A stretch of DNA of 64,000 nt from contig NZ_JASZYF010000019.1 in the NCBI RefSeq assembly GCF_030317115.1, positions 43,731 to 107,730 of the forward strand, read 5' to 3'. This DNA comes from Variovorax gracilis. GTDB taxonomy: Bacteria; Pseudomonadota; Gammaproteobacteria; Burkholderiales; Burkholderiaceae_C. A program made the translations under genes and the position numbers. Below are positions 51,383-59,853 of the stretch, in pieces (position 1 is the first letter of the stretch; the number at the start of each line of letters is the position of its first letter). Under the pieces are notes generated by a model, which was not told where the DNA came from, did no database searches, and was given only the letters and a program-made list of their open reading frames with translations.

Positions 51383-54187
51383 ATGAGCTCTCTTCCCCAG
51401 GGCACGATCACCTTTCTGTTCTCCGACATCGAAGGATCGACCCAACTCGCCAAGCGGTTTGGGGATGCACAATGGGCTGACCTGCTCGAGGCTCATCGCA
51501 CGGTATTACGCCGGGCCTTCGTGGGGCACGCTGGCAGCGAAGTAGATACGCAGGGTGATGCCTTTTTTGTCGCTTTTTCTCGTGCAACCGATGCGATAGC
51601 AGCCGCCGTGGCAGCACAACAGGCGTTGCTCGCACATGACTGGCCCGCCGGCGGAGCAGTGCGAGTCCGGATGGGCCTTCACACAGGGGAGGCGACTCTT
51701 CGCGATGGTTGCTACATCGGGCAGGAGGTGCACCGCGCCAGCCGTATCTGTGACGTCGGCCACGGCGGGCAGATTCTCCTGTCGCAGGCCACCTCTGAGA
51801 TCGTGCGGTCGAATCTGCCACATAGCTTCACGCTCAACGAACTCGGGGAGCACCGGCTTAAAGGGCTAAGTGAGCTGCATCACCTGTTCCAACTTCTGGC
51901 GCCTGGCCTGACGACGACGTTCCCGCCTCTGCGCAGCTTGAGGGCGCCCAACAATTTGCCGGTCGAGCGGTCCAGCTTCGTCGGTCGCGAGCAGGAGATC
52001 ATTGCCTTGCTTGGTGCGCTTGCCGAGCACCGCCTGATCACGCTGACTGGCATCGGAGGCTCGGGAAAGACCCGCTTGGCGCTGCAGGTCGGAGCGCTGG
52101 AGATCGGCAACTTCCCGGACGGTGTTTTTTTTGTTGACCTCGCTCCCGTGTCCGACCCCGACTTGGTTCCGCAAACCCTAGCCGCCGCTTGCGGTATGGC
52201 GCCAGGGGATTCGCCATCGGAAACCGCGCGTACCTTTGTGGAACGGGTGGCGGTTGCCATGGCGCCGCGCCGCAGCCTATTGCTGGTAGACAATTGCGAG
52301 CATGTGTTGGACGCAGCTGCGCTACTGATCGATCGATTACTGACAGTTTGCGAGCAGATTGTGGTGTTGGCCACAAGCCGAGAAAGCCTGGGCGTCGAAG
52401 GGGAACAGATAGTGCAGGTGCAGTCGCTCGCTGTGCCTGGAGAGTCCGCGAACGCCGAGGTGACCGAAGCGATGCGTCTGTTCGCAGAAAGAGCCCACGC
52501 GTGCCACGCATCGTTCAAGCTCGGTGCCAACACCATGGGACCGGTGGCCGAAATATGCCGGCGCCTGGACGGCATTCCGCTGGCAATCGAGTTTGCCGCA
52601 GCGCGTGTTAGCCACCTGTCGGTTCAACAGATAGCCGAGCGATTGGAGGACCGCTTCAGCCTGCTAACTGCCGGACGCAGACGCATTCATCGACAGCAGA
52701 CTCTGGCGGCATCCCTCGACTGGAGCCATGACCTGCTTGATGAAGAAGAACGCATAGTCTTCCGGCGCACGGGTGTGTTTGCAGGTGGCTTCGAGCTGAA
52801 TGCGGCAGAGGCCGTGTGCAGCGGCTACGGCATCTTTAGCGGCGCGGTTCTAGATCTACTTGGCTCATTGACCGCCAAGTCACTCGTCACTGTAGGGCAA
52901 GGCGCGCGCGGCGAAACTCGTTATCGACTGCTCGAAACCGTACGACTGTACGCCCTTGACAAACTCGAAGCGGCGGGCGAAACGCACACCTTCCGTTCAC
53001 AGCACCGTGATCACTTCCTTGCCTGGCTGGAGGCCATGCCGCTGGACAAGCTAGTCTTCGGGACCGAATCCATTAAAGCGGTCGGCCGCGAAATCGATAA
53101 CCTGCGCACGGCCACCGACTGGTGTCTTGCCGACGATCGCCCCGAACTGGTCGCCCGTTTGGTTACGGCGATGATGGGCTATTGGATCACGGGCAACTCC
53201 TATCGCATTCCAAAGGTGCTGCTCGAAAGGGCTTTGGACTGGGAGGATCGGCTGTCCGTTCAAGAGCGGGTGGCGAGCCATTCGATTCTTGGATGGCTAA
53301 GCATCATGGCGCTCGATCTGCCAACAGCACTGAATCACGGCACGTGCGCCGTCGACCTTGCTGCGGGAGCACTTGGGCCCTTGCCGGTGCTCGCCCAGAC
53401 TCTCTGTGCCTTTGGGCACGCTGTGCTCGCATCCACGCAAGGCGCCGATTCGGTTCCCATCAACGAGGCGCGTCGCGCTGCCGAGGATGCGGTTTCCAAT
53501 GCGCGGAAGGGCGTGTCCAAGGCATGGCTCGCAAACGCCGAGTTGTTCTCCGCCTACGTCGAGCTTCATGTCAACAACGTCGAGGCCTCCGCCCATTGGT
53601 TCACCGCCTGTGTCCAAACCTGTCGCGGAGTTGAGTTCGAGGGATGGCTGCTCCCCGCGGCGATGTCCGGACTGGCTGCGTCGCTGCACTTGCTCGGACG
53701 CGTCGACGAAGGGCTTGCGGCCGCGCAGGGTTTGTTGGCACTGCAGGACTTGGTCGGAACACGTTTGCCGTGGTTCGACGGGTTGGCGATCGAGGTGGCG
53801 CCTGCGCTGTTCGCTGGCGGTCATAAGCCAAGGGCCGACTTGGAGCTTTATAAGGCCGCCACCTCCATGAGACGCAACGGGGTAGATCTGGCGCCCAATC
53901 ACTTCTTGGGCATGGCCGCCATCGTGGAGTTTCTGCGCGGTCGGCCCGAGCGTGCCGGGCGTCTCATGGGTGCGGCGCGCGGCCTAGGAGGCGCTGACAG
54001 GGAACTCATGGCGTTTCGTACACCGATCAGCTTGGCCTACTACCTGCGGTACCAGCCACTTGTACGGAAAGCGCTTGGGCCCGAAGCCGCTCGGCGCGCG
54101 CGTGACGAAGGGCGCGCAATGACCATCGACGAGGCTTTCAGCTATGCGCTGCAAGGGCTGGGTACGTCGGCGCCTCCAGACGTTTGA
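51383..54187 (+). CDS. Class III nucleotide cyclase fused to a STAND (AfsR/NB-ARC-like) ATPase and TPR-like region
   Basis: 934 residues from the ATG at 51383. The N-terminal cyclase domain has metal-binding Asp15 (FLFSDIEGST) and Asp59 (DTQGDAFFVAF), then RVRMGLHTGEA and GGQILLSQATSE. The STAND ATPase follows: FVGREQEIIALLGALAEHRL, Walker A GIGGSGKT at 223-230, Walker B RRSLLLVDNCEHVL, ATSRES and GIPLAIEFAAAR. The C-terminal third is TPR-like and helical. Proteins of this kind sense a signal through the TPR part and change cyclase or ATPase activity. No helix-turn-helix is seen, unlike MalT/AfsR regulators. It stands alone. Confidence 0.85.
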   Translation: MSSLPQGTITFLFSDIEGSTQLAKRFGDAQWADLLEAHRTVLRRAFVGHAGSEVDTQGDAFFVAFSRATDAIAAAVAAQQALLAHDWPAGGAVRVRMGLHTGEATLRDGCYIGQEVHRASRICDVGHGGQILLSQATSEIVRSNLPHSFTLNELGEHRLKGLSELHHLFQLLAPGLTTTFPPLRSLRAPNNLPVERSSFVGREQEIIALLGALAEHRLITLTGIGGSGKTRLALQVGALEIGNFPDGVFFVDLAPVSDPDLVPQTLAAACGMAPGDSPSETARTFVERVAVAMAPRRSLLLVDNCEHVLDAAALLIDRLLTVCEQIVVLATSRESLGVEGEQIVQVQSLAVPGESANAEVTEAMRLFAERAHACHASFKLGANTMGPVAEICRRLDGIPLAIEFAAARVSHLSVQQIAERLEDRFSLLTAGRRRIHRQQTLAASLDWSHDLLDEEERIVFRRTGVFAGGFELNAAEAVCSGYGIFSGAVLDLLGSLTAKSLVTVGQGARGETRYRLLETVRLYALDKLEAAGETHTFRSQHRDHFLAWLEAMPLDKLVFGTESIKAVGREIDNLRTATDWCLADDRPELVARLVTAMMGYWITGNSYRIPKVLLERALDWEDRLSVQERVASHSILGWLSIMALDLPTALNHGTCAVDLAAGALGPLPVLAQTLCAFGHAVLASTQGADSVPINEARRAAEDAVSNARKGVSKAWLANAELFSAYVELHVNNVEASAHWFTACVQTCRGVEFEGWLLPAAMSGLAASLHLLGRVDEGLAAAQGLLALQDLVGTRLPWFDGLAIEVAPALFAGGHKPRADLELYKAATSMRRNGVDLAPNHFLGMAAIVEFLRGRPERAGRLMGAARGLGGADRELMAFRTPISLAYYLRYQPLVRKALGPEAARRARDEGRAMTIDEAFSYALQGLGTSAPPDV

Positions 54188-54642
54188 CTCGGGCAAAAGA
54201 CCTGCTCCCGCACCTACTCGACACCAGGCATTGACATGGTGTAGGGTGCTTTTTAATGTCCGCAGAGTGGCAGCTTGAAGACGTCCGTGCTTGACAGAGT
54301 GGAAGACTGCTTTCGCTGCACAAGCGACCTTACTCATGAGAAGGGCGACAAGCACGCTACATGTCGACCTGAATGAGGTTGGAACCATCGGAAGAGTTTG
54401 CCCTCCGCATTGCGTCCGCGAATTGGCCTAGCGACAACAGGCGGACATTCCATGTCCGGCGCAAACGCCGTGCATCAAGAGCAGGCCGGTCGATGCTAAG
54501 CATGTCGCTGGCCCGTCGGCCCGGCGACCACGGGTCAATTTGGGCGTACTACCCACTAAGGATCGAGTTTGGCCAACACACATTCTCAGTCGGGATCCGA
54601 CCTTCGGCGGCGGCGCGATGCAGCAGAGGGAGCGGCTTCGCA
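54188..54642. other. Intergenic gap between convergent genes
   Basis: About 455 bases with no supported gene and no clear terminator hairpin. Confidence 0.3.
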
Positions 54643-55467
54643 TTAGTTCTTCCAATCAGCCGCATGAATGGCGGCGACGATTTCAGCAGCGGCGCTCACT
54701 AGCAGCGGCCCGACCTCGTCGTGCAAAAAGCTGCCGTTCAGCCATGTTGACGCTCCGCCGACCGACAAGCCGAGAAGGGTGCGGCCGTCGCCCAGATTCA
54801 CCGGCACGGCAGCTGCGGAAATTGCTGGATCCCATTCGCCTTCGGTCGTGACAAAGCCTCGTGCGTCAAACTGAGCTTGCACTTCCGTGAGCCGCCGACT
54901 CAGCGGCGGCCAACCGTCGCCCTCTGCCGAGGCGATGCTCTCGAGTAGCAACTCGCGCTCGATCTTCGGCGTGGCGCACATCACCGCACGGCCCATGGCG
55001 GTGCGAGCGAGCGGCAAGCGTGCGCCGACGTCCAGGCCGAGGATCAGTCGCGCTGTGCTGCGGCAATGTGCGACGTAGATCATTTCCAGGTTGTGCCTTG
55101 CGCCGAGCGATACGGCCGCCTTGCACCTGTCGGCAAGGGCCTGCAGGGTCGGCCTTGCAATACGAGCGATGTCGAAGTTGCCGAGCATCGCGAATCCGAG
55201 GCCGAGCACTGCGGGGCTCAGTGCGTATTCGCCAACCTCGTCCCGGTGCTGCAGATAGCCGAGCGCTGTCAGCGTGAAGGTCAGGCGGGACACCGTCGCC
55301 CGCGGCAATGCGGTACGTCGCACGATCTCGCCATGGCTCAACCAACGGTCCTGTGGCTTGAACGCCCGTAGCAGTTCAATGCCGCGCGCCAACGCGGTGA
55401 CGTATCGCGGATCGGTCGTCGCGTCGCCCGTGTTGCGCAATGGAGCTGCGGCTCGTCTTCGTCCCAT
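54643..55467 (-). CDS. IclR-family transcriptional regulator
   Basis: 274 residues. An N-terminal winged helix (YVTALARGIELLRAF, LSHGEIVRRTALPRATVSRL, TALGYLQHRDEVGEYALSP) is followed by the effector-binding domain (AVSLGARHNLEMIYVAHCRS, GARLPLARTAMGRAVM, AISAAAVPVNLGDGRTLLGL, VGPLLVSAAAEIVAA). It is divergent from the Bug-DUF6351 genes and two near-identical palindromes lie in between, so it probably controls both itself and that catabolic module in response to an aromatic or organic acid. Confidence 0.9.
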   Translation of the reverse strand: MGRRRAAAPLRNTGDATTDPRYVTALARGIELLRAFKPQDRWLSHGEIVRRTALPRATVSRLTFTLTALGYLQHRDEVGEYALSPAVLGLGFAMLGNFDIARIARPTLQALADRCKAAVSLGARHNLEMIYVAHCRSTARLILGLDVGARLPLARTAMGRAVMCATPKIERELLLESIASAEGDGWPPLSRRLTEVQAQFDARGFVTTEGEWDPAISAAAVPVNLGDGRTLLGLSVGGASTWLNGSFLHDEVGPLLVSAAAEIVAAIHAADWKN

Positions 55468-55477
55468 GTGACTTCCT

Positions 55478-55496
55478 TATTCCGTTGTACGGAATA
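55478..55496. promoter_or_regulatory. IclR operator, copy 1
   Basis: TATTCCG-5 bases-CGGAATA, a perfect 7-base inverted repeat directly upstream of the iclR-type start (11 bases away). This placement would block or autoregulate iclR transcription. A second copy with identical arms lies 131 bases on. Confidence 0.75.
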
Positions 55497-55608
55497 TAGC
55501 AAATGAAGACCATTGTTGTAGGGCTAGGGTTCTACCGATCCGGAAATTCCCTAAGGGGTGTTTACATCAAAAATGCACGCTCGTAGACTTTGTTGGGACT
55601 GGAATTGA

Positions 55609-55627
55609 TATTCCGTATATCGGAATA
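55609..55627. promoter_or_regulatory. IclR operator, copy 2
   Basis: TATTCCG-TATAT-CGGAATA, arms identical to the first copy, 48 bases before the Bug start at 55675. It overlaps the expected promoter of the catabolic genes. Confidence 0.75.
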
Positions 55628-55674
55628 AATGGCAGTCCTTGAATTCACAGCGAACGACGATTCCAAGGGCTCAC

Positions 55675-56676
55675 ATGAAACCTGGCACTCCCGATTCCAC
55701 GTCTCCAGGCAGTTCCCGGCGGGCAGTTCTGGCCGGAGCGGTTGGTGCGGCAGCGCTTTCGGCACTTCGCCCGGCGGGCGCCCAGTCCTTTCCAAGCAGG
55801 CCGGTGACGTTGATCTGCCCTTGGCCGGCCGGCGGCTCGACGGACAGGCACATGCGTGCACTGGCCGAGTTGGCTGGTAAGAACCTCGGGCAGTCCGTGA
55901 TCGTCGAGAACCGACCGGGCGGCGGAGGGACCACTGGCCCTGGAACCATGGCACTCACCGCCAAGCCTGATGGGTACACGATCTCCCAGTACCCGATGGG
56001 CATGCTGCGCGTGCCGCACATGCAGAAAATGCAATGGCATCCACTGAAGGACTTCACCTTCATTCTTGGCGTTTCGGGCTACACCTTCGGCCTCACGGTG
56101 CGCGCGGATTCACCGTTCAGGACATTCAACGACTACATCGAAGCAGCGCGCAAGGACCCCGGCAAGGTCGACTACGGCTCCACCGGCATCGGCTCCTCGC
56201 CACATCTGCTGATGGAGGAGGTGGCGATCAACGCGAAGGTTTCGCTGAATCACATTTCGTTCAAGGGCAACGCCGATCTGCAGCAGGCTCTTCTCGGCGG
56301 CCACGTGATGGCCCAGAGCGACGCCAGCGGCTGGGGCAAGCTGGTCGACGACGGCCAGATGCGGTTGCTCGTGACCTTTGGCGACAAGCGCACCAAGCGC
56401 TGGCCGAACGTGCCCACCGCGCAAGAACTGGGCTATGGCGTCGTCTCGACTTCGCCCTACGGACTGGCCGCACCGAAGGGCATGGACCCCGTCGTCGCGA
56501 GGACATTGCACGACGCCTTCAAGAAGGCCATGGAAGACCCCCGGCACGTCGAACTGCTGGATCAGCTGGACCAGGACGCCTGGTACCGCAGCGGCGACGA
56601 CTACGCGAAGTGGGCGCGCGACACCCATGCCAAGGACAAGCTGCTGATCGAACGCCTCGGCCTGGCGTCGAAGTGA
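55675..56676 (+). CDS. Bug-family tripartite tricarboxylate transporter substrate-binding protein
   Basis: 333 residues from the ATG at 55675. A twin-arginine-like signal (SSRRAVLAGAVGAAALSAL, ending AGAQ) leads to the Bug fold: FPSRPVTLICPWPAGGSTDR, GQSVIVENRPGGGGTTGPGT, DGYTISQYPMGMLRVP, KVDYGSTGIGSSPHLLMEEV, LQQALLGGHVMAQSD and VPTAQELGYGVVSTSPYGLA. Bug proteins bind carboxylic acids in the periplasm. No TctA/TctB membrane genes are nearby, so it may sense or deliver substrate to a distant transporter. First gene of an IclR-controlled unit with the DUF6351 gene. Confidence 0.9.
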   Translation: MKPGTPDSTSPGSSRRAVLAGAVGAAALSALRPAGAQSFPSRPVTLICPWPAGGSTDRHMRALAELAGKNLGQSVIVENRPGGGGTTGPGTMALTAKPDGYTISQYPMGMLRVPHMQKMQWHPLKDFTFILGVSGYTFGLTVRADSPFRTFNDYIEAARKDPGKVDYGSTGIGSSPHLLMEEVAINAKVSLNHISFKGNADLQQALLGGHVMAQSDASGWGKLVDDGQMRLLVTFGDKRTKRWPNVPTAQELGYGVVSTSPYGLAAPKGMDPVVARTLHDAFKKAMEDPRHVELLDQLDQDAWYRSGDDYAKWARDTHAKDKLLIERLGLASK

Positions 56677-56724
56677 AGATTGATTTTTGTTTTTGAGTAC
56701 CGACAACACAACCAAGGAGACAAG

Positions 56725-59454
56725 ATGAAGAGATCGGATACCTGGGCCAAGAGCCGACCGCTGCGTGCCTCGGGCTTGCTGCTGATGGCGCTGGCCTCCG
56801 CGCTGGCCGGCTGCGGCGGTGGCAACAACGGCGGCTTCTTCGGAGGCGGCGCAGGCAATGGCGGCAACAATGGAAACGGTGGGAACGGCGGCGGCGGTGG
56901 GACGGCGGTTCTGGTTCAAAGCTTGTCCTCGCCGGAAAAGATGACCAGTGGCAGCGACACGCTGATTCAGTTGACGGCCACCGACGGTGCCGCAGTGTCT
57001 GGTGTCAAGGTCACGCTCAACGACGTGGACGTGACGGGTCAGTTCCAGAAGGCCGCCACCGGCAACGGTTCGATCGGGCTGCTGACTGGCCTGGTGCAAG
57101 GGGAGAATACGATCGAGGTGCGTGACGCCAGCAACGCAGTGCGCGGAAGTCTCAAGCTGACCGCCTATCCGATCCAGGGCCCGATCCTGTATGCACCGCA
57201 GGAAGGCAGCTTCCACTGCCAGACCGACACCTTCAATGTCTATCCCGGCGGCCCCACCCTGACTGCAGGCCCGAACACAGATCCGAACTGCGCCGCGTCC
57301 ACCCGCGTCGATTGGGTCTACCACGACGCGACCAAGGCAGGCACCGCCGTCTGGCAGAAGTACGACCCGGCGAACCCGCCGGCAACGATCGAGACGACTA
57401 CATTGCTCGACGGAAAGACCGTGCCCTACATCGTGCGGATCGAGACCGGGGTCATCAATCGCGGCATCTATCAGATTGCCGTGCTTGGCGAGCCGGTCAA
57501 CAATCCCAACCCCACCGCTGTGAAGCCGCCGAGCGCCTTCAATGGTCGCTTGGTCTATCCCTTCGGCCAAAGCTGCGGCGGCGGCTGGTACGTGCAAGGT
57601 CGCTCGATGGGTCCGGTGGGTGGATCCACCAATTCGTCGAACGGCGCAGCAGGCGACTTCAATGCGTTGAACGACCTGCCGCTGAGCAAGGGTTTTGCCG
57701 TCGCGAATTCGACGCTGAACTACTTCGGCCAGAACTGCAATCACATCATTTCGGCAGAGACGATGATGATGGTCAAGGAGCGCTTCATCAAGGCCAACGG
57801 CCCGGTCCTCTACACGATGGGTTGGGGAAGCTCGGGCTCTGCAATGCAGCAAAGCATGATTGCCGACACCTACCCGGGCCTGCTCGACGGCATCGTGATG
57901 CTGGCCGGCTTCCCGGACAACTCGGGCCCCCAGAGCATGGAAGGGCGTTTGTTCTACAACTACCAACTGAACCACACCAAGAACGGAACGACGCAGAACG
58001 GCACTTACTCGCCGGTGCCGAACAGCCCGTACGACCCGACCTATGACACCGCCACAGCGGCGGCACGCGCGGCCAACTCGACGTTGTTGAACTGGACCAA
58101 TTCGGAGATCGCGGCGGCGTCGGGGTACTCGACGTACCACAGCGTCCGGCAGCAGGCGAGCTTCTGGGCGGCCCGGACAGACACGGTCTTGCGCCAGCCC
58201 AACCAGGGCGATCGCGACAACGTGACGGCTGGCCCTGGAAACAGCTCGGTGTTCAGTACGGTGATCGGGGCCAGCGAAAAGTACAGCCCAGCCAACGTGG
58301 TCACTACTGCGCCGATGGGCGTCCTTCCTGCGCCGCCTGTCAGTCTGTTGGCGGCCAATCCGACAGGCCTGCGCCCGAGCGTGCCAGATCACAACAAGAA
58401 CGTGCTCGGCGTCGATGCCACGACCGGCTTCGCCCGTTCGTACGTGGGCAATGCCGGTGTGCAGTTTGGTCTGAACGCGTTGAACTCCGGCCAGATCACG
58501 ATGGCGCAGTTCATCCACCTGAACCAGAACATCGGCGGTCAGGACCCGGACGGCAACTTGAGCACCGCGCGCATGCAGCCTGATCCGGAGGCTCTGAAGA
58601 TGGCTTACCAGACCGGCATGATCATGTACGGCGGGGCGGGCTTGGCGTCGACTGCGATTCTGGACCTCGACGGGATCAACAACGAGTTCACGGGTGCCGG
58701 CGACATGCACCTGAAGTTCTTCCACTACATCTTGCGAGCGCGCATTGCCGCTGCCGCCGGAAAGTTCGACAACCACGTGATGTGGAACGGCATGGCCAAT
58801 GTCGCCGCGTTCACGCCGGACCCGAACGCCAACCACACGACGCCGTTGCAGGCACCGCGGCCAGCAAAAACCGGACGCAGCAACATTGCCCTCCAGAAGG
58901 CGTTCCTGGCAATGGATCAGTGGCTGACAGCAGTGGCCAATGACAAGTCGGCAGACAAACTGGCGGCCAAGGTGGTCAAGAACAAGCCAACGACCATGGT
59001 GGACGGCTGCTTCGGCGCGACGACGGCGGGGGCCGCGGATGACTTCATCGCCGAACCGCAGGTCTTTGGTGGGTTCAATTCGGTGTTCGTAAACGGCAAT
59101 GGCAGCACCTCGCCAGCCGGGACCGTCGGCTTCGGGTCAGAGCCGTCGCGCTGCAACGCGATGTACCCGGCGTCTTCGTTCCCCCGGTTCGAGGCGGGCG
59201 AACCGTTGCCGTCGCGTGCGATGCAGTGCCAGCTCCGACCGCTCACGGCCGGGGACTATGCCGGCTACGCTTCGCGGAACCCTGCATGGACCGGTGCAAC
59301 GCGCGATGCAGATCTCGCGTCCCTGCGCGCCGTCTTCCCGAGCGGGGTGTGTGACTACACCAAGCCTGGCTTGCAAGAGCAACCCCTGGCAGGCACCTGG
59401 ATCCAGATCACCGGCCCCAATCAGATGAAGGTCGGGCATCCCTTGAGCCAATAG
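56725..59454 (+). CDS. DUF6351 secreted lipoprotein (alpha/beta-hydrolase-like, tannase/esterase type)
   Basis: 909 residues; AAGGAGA precedes the ATG at 56725. A lipoprotein signal (LLLMALASALAGCGGG) puts it at the cell envelope, followed by a Gly/Asn-rich linker. A beta-sandwich region and then a large hydrolase-like domain follow, with the nucleophile elbow G368-S369-S370-G371-S372 (MGWGSSGSAMQQSM) and LDGIVMLAGFPDNSGP. The domain matches the DUF6351 family, thought to resemble tannases/feruloyl esterases. It probably hydrolyses an ester outside the cell, its product being taken up via the Bug protein. Starts 48 bases after bug: one operon. Confidence 0.8.
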   Translation: MKRSDTWAKSRPLRASGLLLMALASALAGCGGGNNGGFFGGGAGNGGNNGNGGNGGGGGTAVLVQSLSSPEKMTSGSDTLIQLTATDGAAVSGVKVTLNDVDVTGQFQKAATGNGSIGLLTGLVQGENTIEVRDASNAVRGSLKLTAYPIQGPILYAPQEGSFHCQTDTFNVYPGGPTLTAGPNTDPNCAASTRVDWVYHDATKAGTAVWQKYDPANPPATIETTTLLDGKTVPYIVRIETGVINRGIYQIAVLGEPVNNPNPTAVKPPSAFNGRLVYPFGQSCGGGWYVQGRSMGPVGGSTNSSNGAAGDFNALNDLPLSKGFAVANSTLNYFGQNCNHIISAETMMMVKERFIKANGPVLYTMGWGSSGSAMQQSMIADTYPGLLDGIVMLAGFPDNSGPQSMEGRLFYNYQLNHTKNGTTQNGTYSPVPNSPYDPTYDTATAAARAANSTLLNWTNSEIAAASGYSTYHSVRQQASFWAARTDTVLRQPNQGDRDNVTAGPGNSSVFSTVIGASEKYSPANVVTTAPMGVLPAPPVSLLAANPTGLRPSVPDHNKNVLGVDATTGFARSYVGNAGVQFGLNALNSGQITMAQFIHLNQNIGGQDPDGNLSTARMQPDPEALKMAYQTGMIMYGGAGLASTAILDLDGINNEFTGAGDMHLKFFHYILRARIAAAAGKFDNHVMWNGMANVAAFTPDPNANHTTPLQAPRPAKTGRSNIALQKAFLAMDQWLTAVANDKSADKLAAKVVKNKPTTMVDGCFGATTAGAADDFIAEPQVFGGFNSVFVNGNGSTSPAGTVGFGSEPSRCNAMYPASSFPRFEAGEPLPSRAMQCQLRPLTAGDYAGYASRNPAWTGATRDADLASLRAVFPSGVCDYTKPGLQEQPLAGTWIQITGPNQMKVGHPLSQ

Positions 59455-59467
59455 GACCTACGCAATT

Positions 59468-59493
59468 GACTGTTGCTCCGGAGGGCAACAGTC
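59468..59493 (+). terminator. Hairpin after the DUF6351 gene
   Basis: GACTGTTGC and GCAACAGTC form perfect 9-base arms around an 8-base loop, 13 bases after the stop at 59454. No T-run follows, so it may stop transcription only with help or may protect the mRNA end. Confidence 0.45.
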
Positions 59494-59853
59494 CTGCGTG
59501 CGCGGCGTCACCCCCCGCGCTGCGCGCGCTTCCATGCCCCCTTTAGGCCAGCAGTCTGATTCGAGGTCCAGCTCGGACAGGTGCTTCAGACTGGTTGGGG
59601 CCGGTCGCTTGCGAACCGTGGATGTCGCAGATGGGCCCATTGCGGAAGTAGCCGCTACAAAATTGATTGCCCCAAACCAGACACTGACGCGTTGGATCAC
59701 CGCCGACGGAGACACCCGGGTGTCGGGTCGCGGTTCCCATGGTGAAAGTCGCAAGGCAGGCAGCCTCGCGTCCTGGAGGCGCCTTCCGGAAAGGAGCCCT
59801 TTGACGGGCAGTTCATGGAGATAGCAGACTTCGACCGAAACGGCTGGTGCGTC
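59494..59853. other. Gap between convergent genes
   Basis: About 360 bases with no supported gene. Confidence 0.3.

Noticed and set aside
56110..58836. 908-codon minus-strand frame opposite bug and DUF6351
   Set aside because: Antisense shadow; the plus strand has signal peptides, start sites and family motifs.
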